A DNA stretch of 64,000 bases. Source: Siphonodentalium dalli. Its lineage: Eukaryota > Mollusca > Scaphopoda > Gadilida > Siphonodentaliidae. This document shows, one piece after another, positions 44,311 to 56,040 of the stretch (positions are counted from its first letter, which is position 1; each line of letters opens with the position of its first letter). The stretch covers positions 180,020,011 through 180,084,010 of the forward strand of contig CP136064.1 of the NCBI GenBank assembly GCA_032622095.1, read 5' to 3'. The notes under the pieces were generated by a model, which was given only the letters and a program-made list of their open reading frames with translations, searched no databases and was not told the DNA's origin. Both the position numbers and the translations under genes were made by a program.

Positions 44311-45591
44311 AAAATAGAACTGCACGAATTTAAATACGAGTATGGGCTTATGTAGAAATCTACTCCCAATTGGTCATTAATTCATTAATTTGATAATCAA
44401 TTTCATTTCATATCTCGAACAACTTGGACTTTCTTTTTACTAGATGCATAGCATTATCTGTGTATCGTTTGTCATTAAGTTACATTGTATTAGCTGGCTT
44501 CAGACCACTGTCACTTATTAAATAATGACTGGGTAGTATGATATAGCATTGTTGATAGATGTCCTAAATGTTCACATAGGCGCTATTTCTCAGCATTGTA
44601 CTGAATTTACCAGCAAATTATGTGCACCTATTATTTGGATATATTTTGTATAATTAAAATGCAGTAAATCAGCTGCATTATGACAGAGAACAGGACAGAC
44701 ACCTTAATGTAAACTGCATAATTCTTCTGAATGTAGTCTCTAAATTGCAGAAGCGTCAGTTGGTACTTAGGTTGTTTATTGTGGCGGGCTATGTTCATAC
44801 CAGCACATAATGAACTAATCGTGCTGAATATCTATAACCTATATTAAACACATAACATAAGCTGCGTTCTGTTTTGGTCACATCTGGTGCATATGTTAGT
44901 TTCATTTTAATGTCGACTATAGTTTGACTATATATAGCACATTATGATAAAATGCATATGAATTTCTTCATTATGTCAGCTCAAAGATATCAGATTTAAT
45001 CAAAACGTATTTGATTACTGTCAGAAAAGTATTATTTTTTGGAAAAAGAATTTGTATTGTATTTGTATTTTATTTGTACTTTATTCAAATACTTCAGGCA
45101 TGCAATCGCCCCATCCCTGTCTTATGGCCTGCCCAGCCCAGTCTAGAAGTCGACCACGCAAACAATAGTCCATTAATAGAGACGTTTCGCAAACTCGTGG
45201 TTTGAAATTACGTCTACGTCGTCGTAAAATTTATATCGGGCCAAAAATTATTTTCGCAAAAGTTACGACGAGTATTGTGCGCAGTGAACTGTTTGCTTCG
45301 CACGATATGCCATATTATGCACACCGTACGTGTTAATCCTGTATTCTTTCGGCCAATTAATGACACTAGTTGTCGCCAGGTTTCATATGTGATGGCTGTA
45401 TGATACTACAAACAAACTGGAATGAAATGTTGGTACCAACCGAAGAAATTGAAACCCTATCTGTTATGGCTGTTAGGGTTTCACGGTATACGGCTAGAAT
45501 ACACGAATACCATGGTGACGCATGCCCTAACTGTAACCGATAATCGTGAGTTTTCTAAATCTCTCTAATATCTTCTATATGTTGTAGGCTG
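44311..45591. other. Upstream of the host-like exon; possible intron
   Basis: AT-rich with no recognisable repeats. It ends in a pyrimidine-rich stretch and 'ttctatatgttgtag', a plausible splice acceptor, at 45586. No earlier exon could be identified. Confidence 0.4.
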
Positions 45592-46839
45592 ATGGGCAGT
45601 CAGGGGGCTAACCGAGGAGATACACCGAATGCCAAATGGACGGACACAGAGACACCAAAAGGACACAATTATGTTCAAAGGCTATCGCAGCTCCACAATA
45701 AGCTCTATGTTGAGGAAAATAACAACTTCACACACGCAGTCGACCGTCTGCATCGACATCACGTCAAAAGTCGCTATTCATCCAACAAAAGAAAAGGTTC
45801 TTCGAGCGGACAACCAGAATTTTCGGTAACGAAACCTGCCATGCTCGAAAAACATGTAAAATCTCCAAATGTATATTCGGACAACCGTCAGAAACACCGG
45901 GCTAAGACGGCGATAGTAACGCTAAATAATCAACCACAGGCTTATCCAAATGCCCGGCCTCTCCACCACACTATCGTCGATCGGCTTAAAACAATTGGGA
46001 AGTTCAACGAGGACATTCTTCCGAAAGTACAAGCGAAGCGATTTTCGCTTGCAAATGATTCAACCAATGTTGATCCCACGAAATTGCAACAAAATTCGCA
46101 ATCATACGTGAGGATGTTGAATCAAACTGCTATGGTAAAGCGGTCACATGGTCAAGATAGATCACCCCTTGAACTCGACTTCGTGAGACCCCGCAGCAGT
46201 GGGCGTGATCAGAGTTTGCACAGATATAGAAGGTCAAAAAGTATCGCAAGTATCAGGTCTAATAAATTACCAGAAAGACAACTAGTTATCCCAGTGAGAA
46301 CAATGGATTCCGTGGCTAGCGGCTATGCTTCCGATATTCTGTCGTTATCTCGCGATTTTGAAAGTCTTCGATGTTTGAATATTAGCCCGATGAAATCGCG
46401 AATTGAATCAACGCCACTCACTGTTCAGACGGAGACAAATCAGTTGCGACATATTGATGTTGGGTCTCTTTTGGCGGAGAAACGTGAAAAGAAAGAAATT
46501 ACTAGCAAAACGTCACCTGAGATAGAACCACATGCATCCGCTGTGACGTTAGAAACTATTGACAAGCAGGATATGCATACACAAGAAGACAATTCGAGTC
46601 TTTATTCCCCACCAAACAAAGTTTCACCTCCTCGGCGCCAGATCATTGTTTCGATGCCAGCCATAGTTTTTCGCGGCTGCACTCCGCTCCCGCAGGCGGA
46701 TGATTCGGACGACGAGGACACCGACAGGTCAGATCTAACGTTTGCAGTGACGAAAAACTATGTCAGAAAGAGAGAGTTGAAGTCACTATTAGAAGACGTA
46801 AATGAGATAAACAATATCAACCGGCAAATAATTCCATAA
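45592..46839 (+). CDS. Unrecognised 415-residue disordered protein, likely host exon
   Basis: This is the only long frame in the window with host-gene character: 415 codons, balanced codon use, higher GC than its surroundings and no repeat copies. The product is hydrophilic and basic in the first 250 residues (RLHRHHVKSRYSSNKRKGSS, SLHRYRRSKSIASIR), with an acidic cluster near residue 375 (DDSDDEDTDRSD) and a Lys/Glu-rich C-terminus (KRELKSLLEDVNEINN) that may form a short helix. No signal peptide, membrane segment or known domain is seen. The ATG lies six bases after a plausible acceptor AG, so this may be the last exon of a longer gene, with an upstream start. No polyadenylation signal is seen within 350 bp of the stop. 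Function unknown. Confidence 0.65.
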   Translation: MGSQGANRGDTPNAKWTDTETPKGHNYVQRLSQLHNKLYVEENNNFTHAVDRLHRHHVKSRYSSNKRKGSSSGQPEFSVTKPAMLEKHVKSPNVYSDNRQKHRAKTAIVTLNNQPQAYPNARPLHHTIVDRLKTIGKFNEDILPKVQAKRFSLANDSTNVDPTKLQQNSQSYVRMLNQTAMVKRSHGQDRSPLELDFVRPRSSGRDQSLHRYRRSKSIASIRSNKLPERQLVIPVRTMDSVASGYASDILSLSRDFESLRCLNISPMKSRIESTPLTVQTETNQLRHIDVGSLLAEKREKKEITSKTSPEIEPHASAVTLETIDKQDMHTQEDNSSLYSPPNKVSPPRRQIIVSMPAIVFRGCTPLPQADDSDDEDTDRSDLTFAVTKNYVRKRELKSLLEDVNEINNINRQIIP

Positions 46840-47231
46840 GTTATTCTTGTTCAAACGGGCATGCATGTTTTAATTGTCAGTGTCCAATGTTGTGCTTATA
46901 CATATATGGATACATTTACATGTACAATTCGTCCACGAGGAGTCCATACGATATCATATTGATTTGCAGGGCTCCAAAATTGGTGCAATGGCAATCAATG
47001 AAGATTCGTTTACCCCTTATTCAATATAATAGCAAGGTTCAGCTACGCGTACGTGTGCCTTTTTACATGTGTTGTCGTTGCAACGGGAGTCACCTGACTC
47101 ATATTACCAAATGTTTCACCCACACGTACATGACCAAACCTTTTAGAAGTTTTGTGTCCAAATGTATAGCAAAGGAAACGTGTAGCATAGAATAATAATA
47201 GTCGTCCGATAACCGAATAAGCGACACACCG
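46840..47231. other. No gene recognised; possible 3' UTR
   Basis: Sequence after the stop of the 415-residue ORF. The 102-codon plus-strand frame here has no recognisable domain. No AATAAA is seen before the next mobile element. Confidence 0.4.
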
Positions 47232-47521
47232 ACTAGTGCGAAAAGTGTTGTCTTCGTAGTTTTTCAAGAGTTATCTATCCTGGAAGCGCACCAACCTATG
47301 TGATAACCGCCTGCGCCTTTCAGTGCGCGTTTTATTTAATTGTTCCCATTATTTTTGCAATACAAATATCAACGATGAGATGGGACTGCAAGGAATAAAC
47401 ATATTTACAGTTAAACAAAATTCACGCGGAATGGTGCAGACGGTTATCTTGTAGGTTAGCGCGTTTCCAGGATGGATAACTCTTGAAAAACTTGGGAAGA
47501 CAACACCTCAGCCTGACTAGT
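47232..47521. mobile_element. MITE-like element, about 85-bp terminal inverted repeats
   Basis: The left half, from ACTAGTG, with GTGTTGTCTTC, then GTTTTTCAAGAGTTATCTAT and CCTGGAAGCGC, is mirrored by the right half ending in ACTAGT. It is 290 bp long, with about 80 percent arm identity by eye. A target duplication was not identified. It ends 17 bp before foldback element 2. Confidence 0.8.
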
Positions 47522-47538
47522 ATTTACACGTCTCGCTA

Positions 47539-49371
47539 TGGGTTATGTCTTTATTCCGAAAGTTCATTGTTACATTTGTTCATTATTCTGAAGGTTCTTT
47601 GTTCCGAAGGTTCTTATTCCGAATGTTCTTTGTTTTGAAAATGTGAAGAGGGTTCTTTATTCCGAAGGTTCTATCTTCCGAAAGTACCCATAGGGACGCA
47701 TTGCTGTCAGTAATAACCAACGTCCGGACATATTTTAAAATAAGAAACATTTATTTAACATAATTATTGTAACCCACAAAGTATTTATAAATGACACAAA
47801 TTACTATACACATACAGATAGTTGTGTCGGCACAGATGATCGGAACACAAGTTGCAGAACTTAGCAGAGCTCCTCTCATCTGGCATTCAGCTGCTTATAA
47901 ATATATATTCTGTTTAATGTGGCTGCTGTTAAACAAATTATGTTTAAAATGGCTGTGGCTGTTTGGTGTGGCCATGACTATGATTATTTATTCATAACTC
48001 AATATAACATATATTTTTTACACAATTAATGTATACAAACAATGAGTAATTGGGGACGGCATACACGTAAAGGCTGTCTTCCTGCTGTCCCCAAAACCGG
48101 GGGATATAAAGAAATCATAGAATTGTTTTAATTACTAAAATAAATATAGAATGTTTACATTTGTTTCGAAAAGAAACATACTAGTAATAATATTCGTCCA
48201 TCGCTCAGCTAATAACATAGAATGTATAATATATCTCAACAATGTTTTGAGGAGACGAGGTCATAGGTCGTTCGTGATTGAGGTTCAAAATGAGATGAAG
48301 TGGAATAAAATGGGGGATGGTAAATATTTTTAGGGAATCAATATTCAACTATTAGTAAATTGGTAAACTAAATTAAGAGGATTACTTACTGAGCACAGTC
48401 AGGACATATATTGTGTGTACATTTTGTTTCATTTGGTAAGTAGATAAGATCGTTCGAGAATAGTCGTTTTTAAACATTGGTCTTGATGGGAGATCTTTAA
48501 GTCTATCTTCTAATTGGTTCCATATTTTTGGAAAATTATGTTCTGGTAAATCTTCTGAGACAACAATCTTAGGTATTCCGGACATTAGCATTCCATTCTG
48601 ACGATTTGTAAAATTGTGAAAAAGTTTTGAAATGAACTAGGTAGTTGATTGTGAAACCAATCGTGTATTAGGAGATTTGCATGTAAGTTATGCAGATTAA
48701 CAATTTTTAGAATTTCCATATTTTTGAATAGTGGGTCAGTGTGGCTTTTATATTTCTTATTATTAATTATGCGCATTGCTTTTTTCTGAAGTTCAAAAAC
48801 ATTGTGTTTTTTATTTGAATTCCCCCATATTTGAATTGCATATATCAAATGGCCATGGTCTCGGGTTAGGGTAGTATGAAACATAATATGGTATTGCATG
48901 TAATTGCATGTAAAGTCATTTAAAAATTACACATGCAGATTCAAGTATTCAACACCAAAATCAGTCATACTTTGAAAGTAAATTATCCTCTAGGACTAAC
49001 CAAATAATAACATTGACTAATACTTGTAACAAAAACCTATAATTTATGGGTTCATTATAGTTCACGTATAGCAAGTATAGATAAGCCACAAATAGTGAAT
49101 GCATGTGTCAGATCTGACGTGACACTGTTTAATTGTTTCTATTGCATAGGTTTTCAATAATGTATACAATTTCCTCATTGCTTTTTGAATACGGAAACCT
49201 ATTCATAACTTCGGAGTGAAGAACCTTCGGAATAAAGAACTAGTTTTAATACTTTCGGAGTAAAGAACATTCTGAATAAAAACCGTCTGAACAAAAACCT
49301 TCGGAACAAAGAACCTTCGGAACAAAGAACCTTCGGAACTAAGAGGCGTTGGAATAAAGAACCATACCTCA
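47539..49371. mobile_element. Foldback element 2 (1833 bp) with 16-bp-repeat arms
   Basis: Outer ends are TGGGTTATGTCTTTATTCC on the left and, on the reverse strand, TGAGGTATGGTTCTTTATTC. The 8-bp TCTCGCTA flanks both sides (47531-47538 and 49372-49379). The arms (47539-47689 and 49209-49371) are arrays of a 16-bp unit, TTCTTTGTTCCGAAGG, in opposite orientations. The interior is mostly a minus-strand LINE tail. An 8-bp duplication fits a hAT-type or foldback transposition mechanism. No transposase is seen. Confidence 0.8.
47981..48899 (-). pseudogene. 3' tail of a LINE inside foldback element 2
   Basis: From 48899 the frame reads LIYAIQIWGNSNKKHNVFEL then QKKAMRIINNKKYKSHTDPL, the typical thumb region after LINE reverse transcriptases (WG...LQKKA.R.I). 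After a frameshift near 48590 it continues with FPKIWNQLEDRLKDLPSR and stops at 48382. A 3' UTR with a GGGGACAGC...GTCCCC stem follows, and the end is GAATAAATAA near 47985. The RT core is missing. It has the same orientation and type of tail as the LINE in foldback element 1, but the sequence is different. Confidence 0.75.
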
Positions 49372-49895
49372 TCTCGCTAGATGTTGGGCGGTTTCTATAA
49401 ACGGGTAAGTTTGACGCAGTACAATCACTGTTCCCAATATGAATTGTTTATTAACAGAGCCAATAGTTAAAAATGGAGCCGCACAATGTCTCCATTGATT
49501 GTATCTATTGACGTGTGATTCAAGTAGATAAGACCTAGAGTATAGTATATGCTTATTTTTCAATAATGAAGATAACGTACAAAAAGGCAAATATTAAAGA
49601 CGGTCGTGAATATTAAGGTCCAATATTGAACGCTATTTAATACGAACAAAATTCCAAATAAAATTAATATTAATTGATAGACGCGTTTCCGGACAGGGGT
49701 CTTCTATTAATATTTATTATTTCATACCCAGGAAACTATATAAATAATGTTGCGGAAGAGTTAATCCATCTTTATGTTGGAACATACATAACATATATTC
49801 ACATTAAATACAAGTGTACACATGTGCTTCAACGCAGCATACCATAGTAACACATGTTAAAAGTTACACACACTTATGGCTGAACTGATACGAGA

Positions 49896-50925
49896 CAGGT
49901 TGTGAACTGCAAGGTCGTGTTCAAACGGCTAACGCCAAGCTGTAAATTGGCAAAAACGTCACTAATTTCGTGGTTCGATTTCACAGTCAGTGACTTTTGC
50001 AGTTCGCGTTAGATAGATAGTTGCAAACTCCATGCAGCGCCCTCTACGTTTTCACTGCGATAGCTTACTGCCACAATGAAGGTATTTTGCGGACCGATAC
50101 ATCTATTTTTACGTATCGTCGGAACTATACTTAGTCACCTATTATCTTATTTTGACCACATGCAGGTTTGCAATAATGATAATTCTTTCGGTATTTTTAA
50201 GAACAATATGAACTGAGCCAAACATAGATAATTTTAATCCTAAAACATAAGAACTAAGATCATGTCAGAAATCCTTACCAATGTCCTTGTGGCAGTGGTA
50301 TCTCAGTGGAGTGATGGGAGATAACTCTGCCTTCAGTTTGAGATAGTTGCAGTTGGAACGCGGTTACGGTTAACTGAGTAACATGATACTTGTAGTGTAT
50401 GGCAAAACATATGCGTATAAATGCAAATGACCAGCATGTCACATTCGGTATGAATTCAAAATGTCTGCGTTGAAGAAGGCCTGCTTTATATGTTTGGAGA
50501 CGATCATTTTCTACGTCTTTCGGGGCATACGGTACAGAACCTATTACGATATGTTCGCGATGCAAGAAAAAATAAAAAACAATGTCGATATTCCGTATAT
50601 TTTCATTGTGCTGTGATCGCCTCAGCATCACTTCGCACACAAAAACGTGTAAAACATTACCAGGTCGAGTTAAACGTCCAAGCTCGGCTGTTCTCAATTA
50701 ATACAATATATAGGACCAATTCCACTTCAATACTTCCCCATATTCCTATATTATAAATTGGGGCATAACCAATTATACGTTTCAAAGTTGTCCCGGAGTT
50801 AATACGAACGGAAAGATAAATCCTCACCTGACATCGAAACAAAACCCGCGACGCACATCACAAGCAATGTGTGTCCCTCACCGCTTGGCGTTATAGTCGT
50901 TTGAACGCTTGTAGTTCACAACCTG
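49896..50925. mobile_element. Element with about 45-bp terminal inverted repeats (1030 bp)
   Basis: The left arm, CAGGTTGTGAACTGCAAGG then GTTCAAACGGCTAACGCCAAGC, is mirrored by the right arm, GCTTGGCGTTATAGTCG then AAGCGTTGAAC-like sequence and TTCACAACCTG. It contains the dispersed repeat at 50025-50290 and a 140-codon minus-strand frame with no recognisable domain. No target duplication was found. Confidence 0.6.
50025..50290. repeat. Dispersed repeat, copy 1 (pair with 62410-62630)
   Basis: Shared phrases in the same orientation are 'ccatgcag-gcc-tctacgtt', 'cactgcgata', 'ttgcggaccgatacat', 'acgtatcgtcgga', 'tagtcacctattatcttatt' and 'acataagaactaaga'. On the minus strand both contain 'ccacaagg' followed by TTGGTAA-like sequence that could be a splice donor, so the repeat could derive from a gene fragment; this is speculation. 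Confidence 0.7.
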
Positions 50926-51425
50926 CCTATTCTCAATGTTTATTGTTATTCTGTATGGCCGGCTCAATATGAGATTTAGAAGGCCTCCTGAAAACTAAAC
51001 TGTTTTGCCAGGAGCAGTTTTATTGCACCTTTTCTTCATTTATGTGCGACTGTACGATGTTCTATATAGTGACCAACCAACATTGTTCAGGTAGTAAGTA
51101 AATACAATGTATCTGCGCGAACAGATTATGTTTTGATTGAAGCCAATTAAAAGCAAACCAGCGGCCCCATTATGAATAGCTTCACTCTATCGCGGAGTAG
51201 TGTTTACACGTTCTGCCAGTATCTCAAAACGTGTATCTTTGGGGTCGTAAATCCATATGACTTTCCCGCCAAGTGCATAGTCATGGCAGTACATAGTAAC
51301 ACAAGTTACACATACATGCTTCTAAACTTGGCTAATCACCCGGGGTCCAAACAAGCATGCAGTGCAAGGGTGGACAATTCTACTGAAGCCAATAACAGTA
51401 AGGGGGAATAACATATCGTCAAGTT

Positions 51426-51620
51426 GCCTGGACAAAAAGTAATGACCACAACAATAATGAATAAACAAGCAAAGAAAACCATACCGGTACAAATAACCGA
51501 ACTGCTGAACTCTTTCTATCTGAGCACTGTAGCCTGTACTAATATATACAAACACATTAGTGTCTAGACCCAGCAAACCATCACTAAACTAGACTTATCT
51601 AGCTTACTCTGTTTGTCTAT
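51426..51620. repeat. Direct repeat, left copy (pair with 53030-53219)
   Basis: Begins 'cctggacaaaaagt' and contains 'aataatgaataaacaag', 'ataccggtacaaataaccga', 'acaaacacatta' and 'tctagaccca', ending at 'tttgtttgtct'. The right copy is in the same orientation 1.6 kb away, with the tandem array of 52.1-52.96 kb between them. The arrangement recalls terminal direct repeats, but no primer-binding or polypurine site is seen. Confidence 0.75.
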
Positions 51621-52079
51621 CAAATGTGAGAATATATCCAGACAAGACTAGCCAATGATTGTGTTTATTGAATAATGTAGCCAAGAAACAGGGCTATAAT
51701 ATGAACTATTTATGTTTTACAGGGACAGCAAACTAATTATTTTGTAAACGTCCTGAAGCTTTTTTTTCTGACAAGTTGCAACACCTTCACAACTCAGGAA
51801 ATAAATATAGTTATCCAGTCTTTGATTAGTTTAATGAATTTATTTGAAACCTTTTAATACTGAGAGTGCCAATGACAGTGTCGCTCAACTTGGAGGGGGG
51901 GGGGGGGGTAATAATTATATGCTGAGCAGTCCATAGAATGATAATGACCAATGCAATTCAAAACGTTTCAGTAAATGGATTGTAATGGGTAAATAAAATT
52001 AATTTCATTTCAAACATTTCTCCAATAAATGTGAGCTGCAGGGCGTGCCGATGGATTCAATTTGAATCAGCCACGTTTT

Positions 52080-52960
52080 TAAAATAAAATTCGGAATAAA
52101 TTGACAGCTTCCACCTAGATGTCAACACAAAGAACCATATGAATTTTGGATGAGGGGTGTGGCATGTAGGGTATGCTAATAGGATTTTAGTCCTGAAAAG
52201 AGTAAAATTCAAGTAAGCCGCTGGCGACATGTTTTTTTTTTATCGAAATTCTGGAAAAATCGTTGGCTCCCATCTAGAGGTCACCCCGAATATCATTATG
52301 ACGTTTATGACGATCGGTGAGGTATGTGGCCTGTGGGTTGTGCCGAAGTATTTAGTCACGCACAGAGTAAAATACAAGATGGCCGCATGTTTTTTTAACG
52401 AATTTCAGAAAACATCGTTGCTCCCATTTATAGGTTACCCCGAAGATCCTTATCAAGTTTGGTGACGTTCGGATGAGGGATGTGGCCTGTTGGTCGTGCC
52501 GAAACATTTAGTCACGCAAAGAGTGAAATCCAAGATGGCCGCTGGCAGCCATGTTATTCAAAAAATTTCGGACAAAATCAGTGGTTCCATCTAGATGTCA
52601 CTACGAAGATGCATATTCAGTTTGGTGATGATCGGACGAGGGATGTGGTCTGTAGTATGTGCCAAATGATTGTCATGCAAAGAGTAAAATAGTAGATGGC
52701 TACTGTAGGCAATATTTTTATTCGAAAATCGTTCAAATTCGATAGAGGTGATCCTAATCATGCTTGTGTATTTTCAAAACATTTCTTCGATATATGCAGG
52801 GTGTGCCGATGGATTCAAATTTGAAATCCAAAATGGCTGATGGCGGCAGTTTTATTATATCGAATGTCTCCCATCTAGAGGTCACCACGAAGTACATATG
52901 TAGTTTGGTGATGATCGGTTGACGTATGCCGCCTGTAAGGTGAGCCAAAGGAAATTGTTG
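52080..52960. repeat. Degenerate tandem array, about 157-bp unit
   Basis: Five or so units share 'aagatggccgc', 'atcgttggctcccatctaga', 'ggtcaccacgaag', 'ttggtgatgatcgg', 'agggatgtggcctgt' and 'tagtcacgcaaagagtaaaat'. The small frames on both strands are shadows. Related phrases occur near 60-110 and 11210-11360. Confidence 0.85.
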
Positions 52961-53029
52961 ACGGACGCACGTATGCACGCCAACCCATGGCAATAGCTCA
53001 AGATTGACTGCGTCATGTTTAGCTAAAAT

Positions 53030-53219
53030 GCCTGGACAAAAAAGTACTGCCCACAAAAATAATGAATAAACAAGTAAAGAATACCATACCGGTACAAATA
53101 ACCGAACTGCTGACCCCTGAGCCATTTCTACCCGAGTGCCAAGATATACAAACACATTATTTTCTAGACCCAGTGAACCATCATAAAACTAAACTTATAT
53201 AGCTTTCTTTGTTTGTCTC
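53030..53219. repeat. Direct repeat, right copy
   Basis: Same phrases as the left copy at 51426-51620 with scattered changes. The minus-strand frame at 52754-53155 crosses it and the array and is not a gene. Confidence 0.75.
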
Positions 53220-53479
53220 TCTACCTTCTTCAGAAACTTCAGTCTGGGCTAAACTGCTTTTTGTGCTGCCTGTACCATTTACAACCATATTCAATAATAA
53301 TTTACATACAACTCTCTGAAAATTAATCGTTGCAACAACACTTCGTGAATCCCCCATTTGCTATTGACATATGCAGTGCAGGGACGTGCAGTGTTTCAAT
53401 ATTCAACAATAGGTTGAAATTGTTCTTGTAGTTTTCAAACAATGTATTAGGGGGGATTTATTGTTTTTGGACCAATATT

Positions 53480-54013
53480 TGCATATTTACCTACTTTTGG
53501 TAAATTTTTTGGACTGCAATGGCCATCAGTTGGAATTTTCCAACCTTAAGGGGTGTCATGGTTGTAATTGTCCACACTTGGAAAGCTTGTGTCCTTGTCC
53601 CTCCCCATGGACATTCTAAAACTGTTATCTAATTTAAGAAAATAGTACTATTTTCCTTAATTAGGTCAAAATCGTCATTGGAATTGTCATCAGTTTGAAA
53701 AATTTCCAACTCTAGGTGCTATGATTTTCCAATTTTCTGGTTTAGATTTCTAAATTTTCTCACAGCGGGCCGAATCATGGTCCTGGTCCATGAACACTGC
53801 TAATTAGTTTAAGAAATCAATATTTTACATTTTACTACAATTTGTCAAAATTGTAGACTGAATTGGCCAATAGTTGGAACTATTCCAACTTAAGTGTGAG
53901 TATGACTGTATGAGGTTTGAAATGTCAAACACTAGGAAAGCTTGAGACCAGTCTAGAAGCTAGGACGTTTGCTATTTTGTCACACCGGGCCGAACCATTG
54001 TCGGCCCGGTGTG
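53480..54013. repeat. Degenerate tandem repeat ending in a GC-rich hairpin
   Basis: Units of roughly 185-190 bp share 'gaattg-ccat-agttggaa', 'ttccaac-t-a', 'cacttggaaagcttg' and 'gggccgaa-catgg'. The last unit ends in a perfect hairpin (53981-54013): CACACCGGGCCGA, a 7-base loop, and TCGGCCCGGTGTG. Confidence 0.7.
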
Positions 54014-55666
54014 TCCCGGTCTCTCGCCCGTAACCGTCAGTATTTGTCTGGAGTTAGAACACTAGATGTTAGTATTTATGCAATTTTCAGATTAAAAAAA
54101 TTGAATGTTCTGATACCGGGTGTATAGGACCGTGGTTCATGAATAGGCTCCCATGTATGAGCACTGATGTGCAACGGGGTGTAAATGAAATTGTGCAAAA
54201 CTTGTGTTTTGTTCGATTCAAGGTTCAATGGGTGCAGTTGAAATTCTCCAAGGTGGACACCCGTCAACAGAGACCCTCTAGCCACGTCCCTGTGTATACA
54301 TGCAAAAGTTAGTTGTATATAGTTATATTAGTCATGGTGTATATCAACATCTAACCAGTCTACTTTCAATCTGCTTTAAAGTTATTAGTAGAAATAACTG
54401 TTCCATTTTCCAGTAACATTTATAACAAATTAACAATTATCTGTTCTAATTTTTCATTTGAGGACTACACAAATCAACCATCATACTGATTCCAATGAGT
54501 TCGGAACAATAACTCTTCTTTTTAACTGCTCAACTCATAGTTCTTTTGTATTCCTTTAAAACATGCTGACCATTCAATATTAATATTTGGGGTCAGATAT
54601 CATTTTGAATGTTAACTCCTATAGCTAGATATCTTTGTAAAACCAGTTTTATTTTTTGGAAAACTAACAATTAACATTGATATAGCTATATTCAAGTTTC
54701 GAGACCACCAATTACAACAATATCATTTATTATGTATGTTTATATTAAGTAAAAAAAAAACACGCTGTGTGATCATTTGGCTTATACATCTGACAAAAAG
54801 CGACCTTTGTTGTCAAATTAATAACGGGTATTACAACATCCACTTTCCCTCTATATCACCGAAAACATAGTAACTAAATTGGTGAAAAATTATACACACA
54901 TGTCATTTCATAAGCTAGAATCTGAATCAGTATTATTATAATTCTCTCTCACAAATAATAAAGAGAACAAGATTATGTATAAAGAGCAATATAGGTATTT
55001 TGTTTCAGTGACTCGATTGTAAAGTTATGCTAAGTGGGTAACCGAAGAGTATGCAGATAATAAGCTGCATGTTGCCAAGATAATTGTTTCACGTTAACTA
55101 AGTCAGAGGCGCAGTTAATGGAAAAGAAGCAGGCACAATCATGTACAAAAACTGACCACGGTTACTGAATCTCTATGGCAAAACTGAAGAGAACATCACT
55201 CAACAAATTACTACAGAAACAAGACTGCAATGTTGAAGAAATCAAATATACAGGTTGCAACCAACTAACATCAGAAACAGATTTAATAACTGGAAAATGA
55301 CATAACCATAATGGAAGAACTACACCAAACAAAGCAAGAACACACATATCTCTTTCTGAGCGTTTGACAATTTTGATGCGAGAATTGGAGGATATGAAGT
55401 CAGAATATTTAGAAACATTCAATGAAGAGATAGGATTATATTCAACAATGCTCGTATATATGTTCCTTCAGTATCATGTAGGTATTGAGCACATTGGAGC
55501 TGTTGAAAAGACGACATCCAAATTTACACCCAAAACATAATATTAGAAATATGGTCATCGAAACATTAAGTTAGTTAAATGTATCTTGCGTACACATTCA
55601 AAGATAAGACAAACCAAACACGCCACTATATAGTGAAGAAACAAGCACCTTTGGAGAGCGCTATCC
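54014..55666. other. No gene recognised
   Basis: Strongly AT-rich with short frames only. No array or inverted repeat was noticed. Confidence 0.5.
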
Positions 55667-56034
55667 CAGCCTGTTCTCCTGAAAATAGGTTCATATTGAA
55701 CGTATTTCAAAAAGAACAAATACGTCCATATCAGCGTTATTTGAATCTCAATTACGCTCTATATGAACGTAAATGGGACACGAAAACAGTCGTATATGAG
55801 CGTATTCATATTACAAATACATCCGTATCGGACATACTCCGTATGAAACACGCCTATATTGGCATTATTTAATCTAACTTTTTTCAAAAACACAGCTGAC
55901 CATCAGAATCGACTGTTTTCGTGCCCATTTACGTTCATATAGAGCGTAATATTCAGATTAAAATAATATCAATATGGGAGAATTTGGATTTTTGAAATAG
56001 GTTCAATATGAACCTATTTGCATGAGGATATGTT
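55667..56034. mobile_element. Inverted-repeat element 'AATAGGTTCATAT', copy 1
   Basis: The left end, CTCCTGAAAATAGGTTCATA then TTGAACGTATTTC, is mirrored by the right end, read in reverse as CTCATGCAAATAGGTTCATA then TTGAACCTATTTC. The interior is made of imperfect TATGAACGTAAAT and CGTATTCATAT motifs. It is about 368 bp and has a second copy at 61532-61902. The overlapping 97-codon frame is a shadow. Confidence 0.8.
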
Positions 56035-56040
56035 GGGCAT

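Noticed and set aside
47539-49371. Heat-shock elements in the arms of foldback 2
   Set aside because: GAAGGTTC dimers recur, but spacing to the next GAA does not follow the nGAAnnTTCnnGAAn rule.
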